NCBI RefSeq assembly: GCF_001294575.1 | Contig: NZ_CP012676.1 | Coordinates: 2,356,001 to 2,420,000 of the forward strand | Direction of reading: 5' to 3' | From: Pseudomonas versuta | GTDB lineage: Bacteria > Pseudomonadota > Gammaproteobacteria > Pseudomonadales > Pseudomonadaceae | DNA: 64,000 nucleotides | In this document: positions 8,850 through 18,294 of the stretch, piece by piece | Layout of the letters: each line of letters opens with the position of its first letter | Numbering within the stretch: the stretch's first letter is position 1 | Made by a program: the position numbers and the translations under genes | The notes under the pieces: model-generated | What the model was told of the DNA's origin: nothing | Database searches by the model: none | What the model saw: the letters and a program-made list of their open reading frames with translations, nothing else

Positions 8850-9223
8850 AGTCCGACCCGCCTTCAACATCGCCCCCTGACTTCAACTAAGCACCGCGAA
8901 AACAGGGGGCACCCATTTAGTGCGCCCGGTTACTTAGTGGTGTTTGCATATGCCTTGTAACGCAGGCCCGCCGGGCGCTTCAGGGTCCGTCATGGTGCGC
9001 AGCATGCGCACTAATCGTCACATATCGAGAGTGAATGATCGCCCTACAAATAAGCATTTACCGTCTTTTCGAGCGACTGATAAGTTCATTCACATCAACT
9101 AACGCGTGAAACAGCCATTTTATATTGAGTTGTTTTGGATGTTGTCTTAATCCACACGTTCAATTTGATAAGCCCCAATAACCCTACTGTGTTATTTATC
9201 TTCTTAATCAAGGAACACTACTA
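8850..9223. other. Intergenic region after lysR
   Basis: About 370 bp without a gene. It contains a perfect 8-bp dyad gccccctg (8872-8879) / cagggggc (8903-8910) with a 23-base loop and no T-run, which may be a weak terminator for lysR. The AT-rich half nearer 9200 presumably holds the promoter of the next gene, but I cannot pick clear -35/-10 boxes. Confidence 0.4.
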
Positions 9224-9946
9224 TTGAACCCTCTCCTGAAGAGTTGCTCATTGTTGTTGCTGCTGTGTTCAAACTTGGCGTTGGCGCAAATTCCCGCAAC
9301 AAGCAGCCAATTGATCGTGGTGACCACCCCCGACTGGGACGCCATTCAAGGCACGGCACAACGCTATGAGCGCCATGGCCAGGACTTCCAGAAAGTCGGT
9401 GACGCCTTCCCCATTGTGGTGGGCAAGACCGGGCTTGCCTGGGGCCGCGGCATTTTACCGATCGACCCCGAAGAGCAGCCCGTAAAACGTGAAGGCGACG
9501 GTAAAGCGCCCGCCGGCATGTTCACCTTCGGCAGCGCGTTCGGGTACGAATCTACAGCCAATACCCGGCTGCCCTACACCGTCAGCACCGACGCCCGCGA
9601 ATGTGTGGATGACAGCCAGTCCAGTCACTACAACTCGTTGGTCGACAGCTCGGCCGTGAGCAAAGACTGGAACAGCTCAGAGCAAATGCACCGCAAGGAC
9701 GAGTTGTATCGCCAGGGCATTGTCGTCGAACACAACACGCCAGCAGCAGCCAATGGCGGCTCATGTATTTTCATGCACATCTGGCAATCGAGCAGCACTC
9801 CGACCACTGGCTGCACCGCCATGGACCCGCAGAATATCCAGCAATTGTTCACCTGGCTGGACCCGCAGAAAAACCCGCTACTGGTACAAATGCCAGTGGC
9901 GCAATACGAGCTTTACAAGGAACGCTGGAAACTTCCGCAGCGGTGA
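9224..9946 (+). CDS. Exported L,D-transpeptidase (YkuD-like) family protein
   Basis: A 240-residue protein starting at TTG, chosen because an aaggaac ribosome site sits 8 bp upstream and the N-terminus is then a good signal peptide (SCSLLLLLCSNLALA). The body carries the YkuD-type catalytic pattern: His in CIFMHIWQ, then Ser/Thr-rich residues and the catalytic Cys in TTGCTAMD near residue 198. Such proteins act in the periplasm on peptidoglycan stem peptides, forming 3-3 cross-links or attaching proteins, although this distant branch is poorly characterised and the substrate is uncertain. It stands alone, followed by a tRNA on the other strand. Confidence 0.75.
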   Translation: MNPLLKSCSLLLLLCSNLALAQIPATSSQLIVVTTPDWDAIQGTAQRYERHGQDFQKVGDAFPIVVGKTGLAWGRGILPIDPEEQPVKREGDGKAPAGMFTFGSAFGYESTANTRLPYTVSTDARECVDDSQSSHYNSLVDSSAVSKDWNSSEQMHRKDELYRQGIVVEHNTPAAANGGSCIFMHIWQSSSTPTTGCTAMDPQNIQQLFTWLDPQKNPLLVQMPVAQYELYKERWKLPQR

Positions 9947-10027
9947 GAATGCAGCAATGCTGCGCGAGATCAGGGGGCTCCCTCAAGACGGTTTGCAGCC
10001 AGCAAAAATCCGCAGGAACGCCAAAAC

Positions 10028-10055
10028 GAAAAAACCCGCCAGATGGCGGGTTTCT
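10028..10055 (-). terminator. Intrinsic terminator of tRNA-Asn (also usable from the left)
   Basis: A 7-bp stem aacccgcc/ggcgggtt with loop agat is flanked by A6 on the left and tttctt on the right. On the minus strand it forms a classic GC stem plus T-run downstream of the tRNA; on the plus strand it could stop transcription from the L,D-transpeptidase gene. Confidence 0.75.
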
Positions 10056-10099
10056 TCGGTGGTTTCAGAGATTCTGCAAGCCTTCTCTGTCACCTTGTA

Positions 10100-10175
10100 T
10101 GGCTCCACGACCTGGACTCGAACCAGGGACCCAATGATTAACAGTCATTTGCTCTACCAACTGAGCTATCGCGGA
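10100..10175 (-). tRNA. tRNA-Asn (GTT anticodon)
   Basis: The minus strand reads TCCGCGATAGCTCAG at the 5' end, with a D-arm, the anticodon loop around ACTGTTAAT (anticodon GTT, Asn), the T-arm GGTTCGAGTCC and an encoded CCA end. The acceptor TCCGCGA pairs with TCGTGGA including one G-T pair. The 76-nt length is normal and there is no sign of an inserted element at its 3' end. Confidence 0.97.
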
Positions 10176-10240
10176 ATGGCGTCTATCTTACTGATATAAA
10201 AAGAGAAGTCAACACTTTCGATGACTTCTCCAGGCATTAT

Positions 10241-11437
10241 TCAGATGACCTGAACAATGGCATCGGTAACCGCTTCAATGTTGCGCTGATTCAAAGAAGC
10301 GACGCAGATACGGCCGGTGTCCAGGGCATAGATACCGAACTCGGTACGCAGACGCGCCACTTGTTCAACAGTCAGACCGGAGTACGAAAACATGCCGCGC
10401 TGACGCGCCACAAAGCTGAAGTCGTGCCCGGGTGCCTTGTTCGCCAGCAGCTCTACCATCTGCAAGCGCATGCCGCGAATCCGCAGGCGCATTTCAGCCA
10501 GCTCGGCTTCCCACTGGGCACGCAGCTCAGGGCTGTTGAGTACAGCCGCGACAATGCTTGCGCCGTGGGTCGGCGGGTTGGAGTAGTTGGTGCGGATCAC
10601 GCGCTTGACCTGGGACAGAACGCGGGCGCTCTCATCACGGGACTGGGTGATGATCGACAGTGCGCCAACGCGCTCGCCGTACAGCGAGAACGACTTGGAG
10701 AACGAGCTGGAAACAAAGAAGCTCAAGCCCGACTCGGCGAACAGGCGCACTGCAGCGGCGTCTTCGTCGATGCCATCGCCAAAGCCCTGGTAGGCCATGT
10801 CCAGGAACGGGATCAGGCCTTTGGCCTTGACCAGGTCCAGCACGTTCTGCCAGTCCGCCGCCGTCAGGTCGACCCCGGTCGGGTTGTGGCAGCACGCGTG
10901 CAGCACAACGATGGACCCGGCTGGCAAGGCGTTGAGGTCTTCGAGCATGCCGGCACGGTTTACGTCATGGCTGGCGGCGTCGTAGTAGCGATAGTTCTGC
11001 ACCGGGAAACCGGCCGTTTCGAACAATGCCCGGTGGTTTTCCCAGCTTGGATCGCTGATGGCCACCACAGCGCCCGGCTGCAGCTGCTTGAGGAAGTCAG
11101 CACCGATCTTCAGTGCACCGGTTCCGCCCACGGCTTGAGTGGTAATCACACGGCCAGCGGCCAGCAGCGGCGACTCGGCACCGAACAGCAGCTTTTGCAC
11201 GGCTTGGTCGTAGGCTGCAATGCCATCGATCGGCAGGTAGCCGCGGGATGCATGTTGAGCAACCCGGATCGTTTCGGCTTCGACAACGGCACGCAAGAGT
11301 GGAATTCTTCCCTCCTCGTTGCAGTAAACACCGACCCCCAGATTCACTTTGCTGGTACGAGTATCGGCGTTAAATGCTTCGTTGAGGCCCAGGATAGGAT
11401 CGCGTGGTGCCATTTCGACAGCGGAGAACAGGCTCAT
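10241..11437 (-). CDS. tyrB: Aromatic/aspartate aminotransferase (class I)
   Basis: A 398-residue class I PLP aminotransferase of the AspC/TyrB subgroup, transferring the amino group between aromatic amino acids or aspartate and 2-oxoglutarate in the cytoplasm. Typical marks are the N-terminal KVNLGVGVY, the ACCHNPTGVDL segment with the Asn that contacts PLP, the Schiff-base Lys near residue 249 in SSSFSKSFSLYGERVG and the Arg in RGMFSYSGL nearby. The gene lies next to uvrB, an arrangement also found in P. aeruginosa, which supports the TyrB assignment. It is read away from uvrB across a 334-bp spacer. Confidence 0.9.
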   Translation of the reverse strand: MSLFSAVEMAPRDPILGLNEAFNADTRTSKVNLGVGVYCNEEGRIPLLRAVVEAETIRVAQHASRGYLPIDGIAAYDQAVQKLLFGAESPLLAAGRVITTQAVGGTGALKIGADFLKQLQPGAVVAISDPSWENHRALFETAGFPVQNYRYYDAASHDVNRAGMLEDLNALPAGSIVVLHACCHNPTGVDLTAADWQNVLDLVKAKGLIPFLDMAYQGFGDGIDEDAAAVRLFAESGLSFFVSSSFSKSFSLYGERVGALSIITQSRDESARVLSQVKRVIRTNYSNPPTHGASIVAAVLNSPELRAQWEAELAEMRLRIRGMRLQMVELLANKAPGHDFSFVARQRGMFSYSGLTVEQVARLRTEFGIYALDTGRICVASLNQRNIEAVTDAIVQVI

Positions 11438-11771
11438 TATTACGGCGGCTCTGAATGGGGAATGGAGGGGGTGACAACGCTCCAGCCGATTGCACTAGAG
11501 CGGTGCACAAACGGGGAGCAAGTATAAAGGCGATAACGATTCGGGCAACAGGCGATTCCCGGTTTTGGGCAAGTATTTCGGTTTATTTTTCGGCCACTGG
11601 TCGAATTGCAATCTTTGCCCGTATGCCCATGTCAGAACGCTGCCTTGAAACAGTCGGTAACGACCTCCATATTTAGCCGTATCCTGTATTTTCCTGCGGC
11701 TTGCGTCGCATGCAGTCTTTCTCGATCTACCAAGGTCCAAGCCTTTATAGATGCGAACCCAGAGGTCCGTT
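11438..11771. other. Divergent tyrB-uvrB promoter region
   Basis: About 330 bp between two genes read in opposite directions. It must hold both promoters. I looked for a LexA-type operator (CTGT-N8-ACAG) in front of uvrB and did not see one close to consensus. Confidence 0.4.
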
Positions 11772-13787
11772 ATGCCCGATTTCCAGCTAGTTACCCGCTT
11801 CGAGCCTGCGGGCGATCAACCCGAAGCCATTCGCCAGATGATCGAAGGCATCGAAGCCGGGCTGTCGCACCAGACCCTGCTCGGGGTAACGGGCTCGGGC
11901 AAGACCTTCAGCATCGCCAACGTCATCGCCCATGTGAATCGCCCGACGCTGGTGCTCGCCCCCAACAAAACCCTCGCGGCGCAGCTGTACGGCGAGTTCA
12001 AGTCGTTCTTCCCCAACAACGCGGTGGAGTACTTCGTCTCGTACTACGACTACTACCAGCCCGAAGCCTATGTGCCCTCCTCCGATACCTTTATCGAGAA
12101 AGACGCCTCGATCAACGACCACATCGAGCAAATGCGCCTGTCTGCGACCAAGGCGTTGCTGGAGCGCAAGGACGCAATCATCGTCACCACGGTGTCGTGC
12201 ATTTACGGCCTGGGCAGCCCGGAAACCTATTTGAAGATGGTGTTGCACGTTGATCGCGGTGACAAACTCGATCAGCGCGAACTGCTGCGCCGTCTGGCCG
12301 ACCTGCAATACACCCGCAACGACATGGACTTCGCCCGCTCGACATTCCGGGTACGCGGCGATGTGATCGACATCTACCCGGCTGAATCCGACCTCGAAGC
12401 CGTGCGCATTGAACTGTTCGATGATGAAGTCGAAAGCATCAGCGCCTTTGACCCGCTGACCGGCGAAGTCATCCGCAAGATGCCGCGCTTTACCTTCTAC
12501 CCGAAAAGCCACTACGTAACGCCTCGCGAAACCCTGCTGGACGCGGTCGAAGGCATCAAGGAAGAGCTCAAGGAGCGCCTGGAGTACCTGCGCACCAATA
12601 ACAAACTGGTCGAGGCCCAGCGCCTTGAGCAACGCACCCGCTTTGATCTGGAAATGATCATGGAGCTGGGTTACTGCAACGGTATCGAAAACTACTCGCG
12701 CTACCTCTCGGGTCGCGAGTCCGGAGCCCCGCCGCCGACCCTGTTCGACTACCTGCCGGCCGACGCGTTACTGGTGATCGATGAGTCCCACGTCAGCGTG
12801 CCGCAAGTGGGCGCGATGTATAAAGGCGACCGTTCGCGCAAAGAGACACTGGTGGAGTACGGCTTCCGCTTGCCGTCGGCCCTGGATAACCGGCCGATGC
12901 GTTTTGACGAATGGGAACGCATCAGCCCCCAGACCATTTTCGTCTCGGCCACCCCCGGCAACTACGAGGCCGAGCATTCGGGCCGGGTCGTGGAGCAAGT
13001 GGTGCGTCCAACCGGCCTGGTGGACCCGCAAATCGAAATCCGCCCGGCGCTGACCCAGGTCGACGACCTGCTGTCCGAAATCGCCAAGCGCGTGGCACTG
13101 GAAGAACGGGTACTGGTGACGACGCTGACCAAGCGCATGTCCGAAGACCTCACTGATTACCTGGCCGACCACGGCGTACGTGTGCGCTACCTGCACTCGG
13201 ACATCGACACCGTGGAACGGGTCGAGATCATCCGCGATTTGCGCCTCGGCGTGTTTGACGTGCTGGTGGGGATCAACCTGCTGCGCGAAGGCCTGGACAT
13301 GCCTGAAGTGTCGCTAGTGGCGATTCTCGATGCCGACAAGGAAGGCTTCCTGCGTTCCGAGCGCTCATTGATCCAGACCATTGGCCGTGCTGCCCGTAAC
13401 CTCAATGGCCGTGCGATCCTGTACGCCGACCGGATAACCGGCTCGATGGAACGGGCGATTGGCGAGACCGAACGCCGTCGCGAAAAACAGATCGCCTTCA
13501 ACCTGGCGAACGGAATTACACCCAAGGGCGTATTCAAGGATGTCGCCGACATCATGGAAGGCGCAGTGGTACCAGGCTCGCGCAGCAAAAAGCGCAAAGG
13601 CATGGCCAAGGCTGCCGAGGAAAACGCCAAGTACGAAAACGAACTGCGTTCACCGAGCGAAATCAGCAAGCGCATCCGCCAGCTGGAAGAAAAAATGTAC
13701 GCCCTGGCCCGCGACCTGGAGTTCGAGGCAGCCGCGCAAATGCGTGACGAAATCGGCAAGCTCAGAGAGCGGTTGCTGCAGGTTTAA
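11772..13787 (+). CDS. uvrB: UvrABC excision nuclease subunit B
   Basis: A 671-residue UvrB, the damage-verifying helicase-like subunit of nucleotide excision repair that is loaded by UvrA and then recruits UvrC. Walker A GVTGSGKT lies near residues 39-46; the beta-hairpin region [12 protein letters not shown], the DEAD-like IDESHVS box, helicase motifs ([25 protein letters not shown]) and a C-terminal UVR domain ([21 protein letters not shown]) that binds UvrC are all intact. The start [10 protein letters not shown] at 11772 is preferred over 11751 because it fits known UvrB N-termini and follows an agagg ribosome site. Confidence 0.99.
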   Translation: MPDFQLVTRFEPAGDQPEAIRQMIEGIEAGLSHQTLLGVTGSGKTFSIANVIAHVNRPTLVLAPNKTLAAQLYGEFKSFFPNNAVEYFVSYYDYYQPEAYVPSSDTFIEKDASINDHIEQMRLSATKALLERKDAIIVTTVSCIYGLGSPETYLKMVLHVDRGDKLDQRELLRRLADLQYTRNDMDFARSTFRVRGDVIDIYPAESDLEAVRIELFDDEVESISAFDPLTGEVIRKMPRFTFYPKSHYVTPRETLLDAVEGIKEELKERLEYLRTNNKLVEAQRLEQRTRFDLEMIMELGYCNGIENYSRYLSGRESGAPPPTLFDYLPADALLVIDESHVSVPQVGAMYKGDRSRKETLVEYGFRLPSALDNRPMRFDEWERISPQTIFVSATPGNYEAEHSGRVVEQVVRPTGLVDPQIEIRPALTQVDDLLSEIAKRVALEERVLVTTLTKRMSEDLTDYLADHGVRVRYLHSDIDTVERVEIIRDLRLGVFDVLVGINLLREGLDMPEVSLVAILDADKEGFLRSERSLIQTIGRAARNLNGRAILYADRITGSMERAIGETERRREKQIAFNLANGITPKGVFKDVADIMEGAVVPGSRSKKRKGMAKAAEENAKYENELRSPSEISKRIRQLEEKMYALARDLEFEAAAQMRDEIGKLRERLLQV

Positions 13788-13810
13788 TCCCCCCCAACCC
13801 TGACCCTGAC

Positions 13811-13880
13811 CTGTAGGAGCGAGCTTGCCTCGCGAGCTTTTGATCTTGGAAGAGCTCGCGAGCAAGCTCGCTCCTACCGG
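13811..13880. repeat. REPIN-type inverted repeat (copy 1)
   Basis: Two arms, taggagcgagcttgcctcgc (from 13814) and its near-complement ending in gctcgctccta (13876), flank a short ttgatcttgg centre. This is the fluorescens-group REP doublet layout. A nearly identical copy is found at 15640-15706. It lies between the convergent ends of uvrB and the RidA gene. Confidence 0.9.
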
Positions 13881-13899
13881 TTGTGATGTTTGCGTTGCC

Positions 13900-14322
13900 T
13901 CAGTCAGCCACCGCCGCCACTGCTTCTACCTCAAACAACATCGCATCCAGCGCCAGTCGCGGCACCGGGATCAAGGTGCAGGCCGGTGCCGGAAGCGCAC
14001 CCCAGACCCGCGCAACTTCTGCCCCCAAAATATGCAACCGCTCCTGGCTGTGATCCACGATCAGCACCGTCAGTTTGGCCACGTCCTTGATCTGCGCATC
14101 GGCAGCGGCCAAGGCCATCTGCAGGTTGGCAAACGCCTGGCGCACCTGCTCGGCAAAGTCCGGCGAGAGCTGACTGTCGGCATCCTCCCCACCCTGCCCC
14201 GCGGTGTAGACCAACCGCACATTCGGCGCCAGGCGGGCCACATGGGAGTAGCCATTGCCCGAAGGGTCATACAGCCCGGGCGGGTTCAGCAGTTGCACAG
14301 CGGGGTGAGGATTCTTATCCAT
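13900..14322 (-). CDS. RidA family (YjgF/YER057c/UK114) protein
   Basis: A 140-residue protein of the RidA superfamily, small trimeric enzymes that hydrolyse reactive enamines/imines released by PLP enzymes. Start MDKNPHPAVQ (14322) is chosen over a far upstream codon because it gives the family length and has an aaggtg ribosome site. Recognisable segments are VARLAPNVRLVYTAGQGG and the C-terminal PAPACTLIPVPRLALDAMLFEVEAVA, where the Arg before LA aligns with the conserved catalytic arginine. It is divergent from the MFS gene, with 148 bp between starts. Confidence 0.85.
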   Translation of the reverse strand: MDKNPHPAVQLLNPPGLYDPSGNGYSHVARLAPNVRLVYTAGQGGEDADSQLSPDFAEQVRQAFANLQMALAAADAQIKDVAKLTVLIVDHSQERLHILGAEVARVWGALPAPACTLIPVPRLALDAMLFEVEAVAAVAD

Positions 14323-14470
14323 AAAAGTCGCACCTTGGGCAGTTGAATTGGCAAGCGCGCTATTCAACCATTCCTGCCAAGGCCTGTGCCAGTGCCCTCG
14401 CGACACAGGTCGCAAATATGTCAGGATGGTGCGCTGCTGCGCGACACAGACCCGAATCCCAAGGATGAAC

Positions 14471-15622
14471 ATGACCGCCATCAACACTCAGACGCCTTTT
14501 GTTCCAGGGCGCCTCGAACAAATGTCGACCCGCATCGCCTTTTTTATCGCCGGGTTCGGGCTCGCCGCCTGGGCGCCACTGGTGCCCTACGCCAAAGCCA
14601 GGGCCGGGCTCGATGAAGCCACCCTTGGCCTGTTGCTGCTGTGCCTGGGCGCGGGCTCGATTCTGGCAATGCCCATCGCCGGCCTGCTGGCCACGCGCTT
14701 TGGCTGCCGCCGGGTGACGATTGGCGGCACCTTGCTGATTTGCCTGGCACTGCCGCTCCTGGCTACCGCCGGCTCCATACCGTTGCTGATCGCCACCTTA
14801 TTTGTGTTTGGCGCAGGCCTGGGCATCGTCGACTCCACCGTCAACCTGCAAGCGGTGATCGTCGAGCGCGCCAGCGGGCGCAATATGATGTCGGGCTTTC
14901 ACGGCATGTTCAGTGTCGGCGGAATTGCCGGCGCGGCCGGTGTCAGCGCCCTGCTCGCGCTGGGGCTGACGCCGCTGTGGGCAATCGTGGTGGTGATCGT
15001 GCTGACCCTCGCCGCCTTGCTCAAAGCCGCGCCGCACATGCTGGCTTACGGCAGTGAAAGCACTGGTCCGGCGTTTGCGGTGCCCCATGGTGTGGTGCTG
15101 TTTATCGGGTTGCTGTGTTTTACCGTGTTCCTGGCCGAAGGCGCGATGCTCGACTGGAGCGCAGTGTTTTTGACCACCGAAAAACAGATCGGTGAAGCCT
15201 ATGCCGGGCTTGGCTATGCCGCTTTCGCCTTGACCATGACCGCAGGCCGATTGACGGGTGACACCATCGTCAGACGTCTTGGCGCCCGCCGAGTGATTGT
15301 CCTTGGAGGCCTGTTCGCCGCTGTCGGGCTGGCGCTGGCAACCTTGGCGCCAGGCTGGGAAGTGGCCCTGGCCGGTTATGCACTGGTGGGTATTGGCTGT
15401 TCGAACATCGTACCAGTGCTGTACACCGCCGTTGGCAAACAAACCGTGATGCCCGAAAACATCGCCGTACCGGCCATCACGACCTTGGGTTATGCGGGGA
15501 TTCTGGCGGGGCCGGCAGCCATCGGCTTTGTCGCCCATGCCAGCAGCCTGAGCATTGCCTTCCTGCTGATCGCCGCCATGCTGGTGGCCGTAGCCATCAG
15601 CGGACGGATCCTGAAGGTCTAA
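14471..15622 (+). CDS. Major facilitator superfamily transporter (YbjJ-like)
   Basis: A 383-residue integral membrane protein with about 12 hydrophobic spans. The MFS loop 2-3 signature is seen as LLATRFGCRRVTIGG and its second-half counterpart as GDTIVRRLGARRVIVLGG. The ATG at 14471 follows an aagg ribosome site by 6 bp, and places the first span at about residue 20; earlier in-frame starts would add an unlikely soluble leader. The glycine/alanine-rich arrangement resembles E. coli YbjJ-type transporters of unknown substrate. No function can be assigned. Confidence 0.85.
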   Translation: MTAINTQTPFVPGRLEQMSTRIAFFIAGFGLAAWAPLVPYAKARAGLDEATLGLLLLCLGAGSILAMPIAGLLATRFGCRRVTIGGTLLICLALPLLATAGSIPLLIATLFVFGAGLGIVDSTVNLQAVIVERASGRNMMSGFHGMFSVGGIAGAAGVSALLALGLTPLWAIVVVIVLTLAALLKAAPHMLAYGSESTGPAFAVPHGVVLFIGLLCFTVFLAEGAMLDWSAVFLTTEKQIGEAYAGLGYAAFALTMTAGRLTGDTIVRRLGARRVIVLGGLFAAVGLALATLAPGWEVALAGYALVGIGCSNIVPVLYTAVGKQTVMPENIAVPAITTLGYAGILAGPAAIGFVAHASSLSIAFLLIAAMLVAVAISGRILKV

Positions 15623-15639
15623 ACATAGCCCCCGCCCAC

Positions 15640-15706
15640 TGTAGGAGCGAGCTTGTCTCGCGAGCTTTTGATCTTGAAAAGCTCGCGAGCAAGCTCGCTC
15701 CTACAG
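15640..15706. repeat. REPIN-type inverted repeat (copy 2)
   Basis: The sequence ctgtaggagcgagcttg and its complement ending caagctcgctcctacag form a near-perfect dyad around ttgatcttga. It differs from copy 1 at only a few bases and lies between the convergent MFS and FecA-like genes, where it may also act as a terminator. Confidence 0.9.
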
Positions 15707-15719
15707 TCATACGCATGCT

Positions 15720-18185
15720 TTAGAAGCCCACGCTCGCCTGTACGAAGAACGTACGCGGCTCGCCGAGGTAGATGCCGGCGTTGTTATCGCTGGAGCGGGT
15801 GAAGTACTGCTGGTTGAGCAGGTTCTTGATCCCCGCGCCTACCTTCAGGTTCGACGCCTCTGGCCCGAAGTCGTAGCCCACGCGCGTGCTCCAGGTCGCA
15901 TACCCCGGAATGTCGCCGTACTGGCCATCCGCAGTCGGGTCGGAGATGTAGGTGCCGCCAGTCCCCGGCGCATGCTGTTTGGACTGGGCAAACATGTCGA
16001 GGTTGTAGGTCCAGCGGTCGACCGCATAACGGGCCCCCAGGTTGGCGACCTGACGCGAATACAGCGGCAGGTCGCGGCCCTTGAAGTTCATGATGTCCCC
16101 CTCGGCCACCGCCTTGGTGTAGGTGAATCCGGCATTCACCGACAGCCCGTCAAGGCGCGCATCCAGCGCCGACATGTCGTAGTGAATCGAGGTTTCGATA
16201 CCCTGGTGCTTGGTCGCACCGAGGTTGGTCCAGCCCACATCGTTGCTCACGTATTGCAACTCATCGGCAAAGTCGATGTAGAACAGCGTCACTTCGCCGC
16301 CCCACACCCCGTTGTCATAGCGCGTACCCAGCTCGTAGGTCTTGGCTTTTTCCGGACGCAGGCCTGCTGCCGTCTGGTCCCCCGTTCCGCCCTGCCCCAG
16401 CTGGAAATACTGCAGGCTGCCGAACGAAGTTTCATAGTTGGCAAAGAGCTTCCACGCGTCCGAGAGGTGGTACATCACGCTCAGGGCCGGCAGCGCTTCG
16501 CTGCTGTCGATGCTGCGGTTTTTCTCCGGCACCGGCACACCCTTGCCGTCCAGTACCGGGCGGTCGTGCCAGTTGGTGCTGATGCGCTCGAAACGAACCC
16601 CCGGGGTGACCGTCCAGTTACCGACATCGATCTTGTCATCGATATAGAAGGCGTTGGCCTCCGTGCCCCCGGTGCGGTCCTGATACACATGGCCGTCACC
16701 TTTAGGCCCCGGTACCGGCACGTTATCCACCAGCTCCAGCATGCTCGCCTGCTCGTGCATCGCTTCTTTGAGGTAGCGATAACCGACCCCGACTTCCTGG
16801 GTCACCGGCCCCAGTGTGAACACATGGGACACCCGCGGCTCAATGCCGAAGGTGTGGTAATTGCGCGGGTAAGCCGACAGGGTTTGCAGGTTGCGCGCCG
16901 CAATATTGCTGCCGCGAAAGCTGTCGGTGTAATAGGTCAGGACTTCAAACTGGGTCAGGTCGTCAATCTGGCGCAGGTACTTGAAGGACACGTCCTTGCG
17001 CCGCCCGGTGAAGTTGTCATAGTCGCGCACCGACTGGTACGGATCGGCGTCGAATTGCGCCTGGGTCAGGCCGCCGGGCATGTCCGCGGTGGCATCGTAG
17101 TAATGGAAGTTGAGGCTGAAGTCATCCTGATCGGTGGGTGCCCAGTGGGTTTTGAGCAGTACGTCAGTGATGTCGTTGTCATTGTTGCGCGCCCGATAAC
17201 CGTCGCCCTTGACCCCGGAGTACAACAGCGCGGCACCGATGCCATTGTCGGCGGTGCCCCCCAGGAAGGCCGACTCCATGTGTTTCCAGCCACCACGCTC
17301 GGAGGTTTCCAGCGTGGTACCGACTTCGCCTGCAAAGGTTTCGGGAATCGCACGGGTCACAAAGTTGATCACCCCGCCCACGTTCTGCGGTCCGTAACGC
17401 ACCGAACCGGCACCGCGCACCACGTCGATGCTGTCCAGGTTGCCGGACGAAATCGGCGCCATTGCCAACTGTGGCTGACCATAAGGCGCGAATGCGGCGG
17501 GCACCCCGTCAATCAAGACCGTGGAGCGCGGCGACAGACGCGAGGTCAGGCCACGAACCCCCACGTTCAGGGAAATGTCACTGCCACCGGTGCCATTGGG
17601 CGCCTGTACCTGGACCCCGGGGATTTTCTTCAGCACGTCGCTGACATTCATCGCGCCCTGCTCGACCATGGCTTCGCGGCGCACCACGGTGCGGGCGCCG
17701 GGGTGGTTCTGCACCACAGCGGCATTGGCATCGCCCAGCCAGTCGCCCACCACTTTTACATCCACCGGCCCCAGTTCCAGCGGGCCGGAAGCGGCTGAAG
17801 CGCTGACCGCAGGTGCTGCAAGCAGGGTCACGGCATCGCCGTACAATTCATAGCTCAGGCCGCTGCCCTGCAACAGTGCGCGCAAAGCCTGCTCGGGCGA
17901 CAAGTTGCCGTCGACCGCAGGGGCTTGCTTGCCAGCCACCAGCTGCGGGCTGAAAAACACCTGCAATGAGGTTTGCCGGGCCAGCTGGCTCAGAGCGGCG
18001 CCCAAAGGCTGGGCCTGAATCTCAATGGTGCTCGACGCGGTCTCGCCGGCAAATGCACAGGGCAATCCCGCACTGACTGCCAGGGCCAGGGCCAGCGGCA
18101 ACCAGCGCGTTGGTTTGATCGAAAAAGATGTGCTCAAGGGTGTTTCAAGCGAACAGAATCGCTCACGGAGATTGTTGTTTTTCAC
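15720..18185 (-). CDS. fecA: FecA-like TonB-dependent receptor with N-terminal signalling domain
   Basis: An outer-membrane receptor of about 821 residues. A signal peptide (WLPLALALAVSAGLPCAFA) is followed by a secretin/TonB short N-terminal (STN) domain (about 50 residues from TIEIQAQPLGAALSQLA), the linker with VVGDWLGDANAAVVQNH, a plug with RSTVLIDGVPAAFAPYGQPQL and VRYGPQNVGGVINFVTRA, and a 22-strand barrel ending in FVQASVGF. Many stretches match E. coli FecA, the ferric dicitrate receptor, so citrate-iron is the first guess. The STN domain would pass a signal to FecR. The GTG at 18185 is taken as start because of an agggc element upstream; a GTG at 18212 is possible. It is the last gene of fecI-fecR-fecA. 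Confidence 0.9.
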   Translation of the reverse strand: MKNNNLRERFCSLETPLSTSFSIKPTRWLPLALALAVSAGLPCAFAGETASSTIEIQAQPLGAALSQLARQTSLQVFFSPQLVAGKQAPAVDGNLSPEQALRALLQGSGLSYELYGDAVTLLAAPAVSASAASGPLELGPVDVKVVGDWLGDANAAVVQNHPGARTVVRREAMVEQGAMNVSDVLKKIPGVQVQAPNGTGGSDISLNVGVRGLTSRLSPRSTVLIDGVPAAFAPYGQPQLAMAPISSGNLDSIDVVRGAGSVRYGPQNVGGVINFVTRAIPETFAGEVGTTLETSERGGWKHMESAFLGGTADNGIGAALLYSGVKGDGYRARNNDNDITDVLLKTHWAPTDQDDFSLNFHYYDATADMPGGLTQAQFDADPYQSVRDYDNFTGRRKDVSFKYLRQIDDLTQFEVLTYYTDSFRGSNIAARNLQTLSAYPRNYHTFGIEPRVSHVFTLGPVTQEVGVGYRYLKEAMHEQASMLELVDNVPVPGPKGDGHVYQDRTGGTEANAFYIDDKIDVGNWTVTPGVRFERISTNWHDRPVLDGKGVPVPEKNRSIDSSEALPALSVMYHLSDAWKLFANYETSFGSLQYFQLGQGGTGDQTAAGLRPEKAKTYELGTRYDNGVWGGEVTLFYIDFADELQYVSNDVGWTNLGATKHQGIETSIHYDMSALDARLDGLSVNAGFTYTKAVAEGDIMNFKGRDLPLYSRQVANLGARYAVDRWTYNLDMFAQSKQHAPGTGGTYISDPTADGQYGDIPGYATWSTRVGYDFGPEASNLKVGAGIKNLLNQQYFTRSSDNNAGIYLGEPRTFFVQASVGF

Positions 18186-18294
18186 GTCGAGTCTTGCCCT
18201 TGTAGATCGCACTTGAGTGCGACTGTTAATGCAAACCAGTTGCAGTTGTTCAAGAAGACGAAGAACTCGAAAAAAACCTGAATCGAAAGCGTTT

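Noticed and set aside
10100..10240. Integration site at tRNA-Asn
   Set aside because: tRNA genes are common integration sites, but no integrase, direct repeat of the tRNA end or phage gene is visible nearby.
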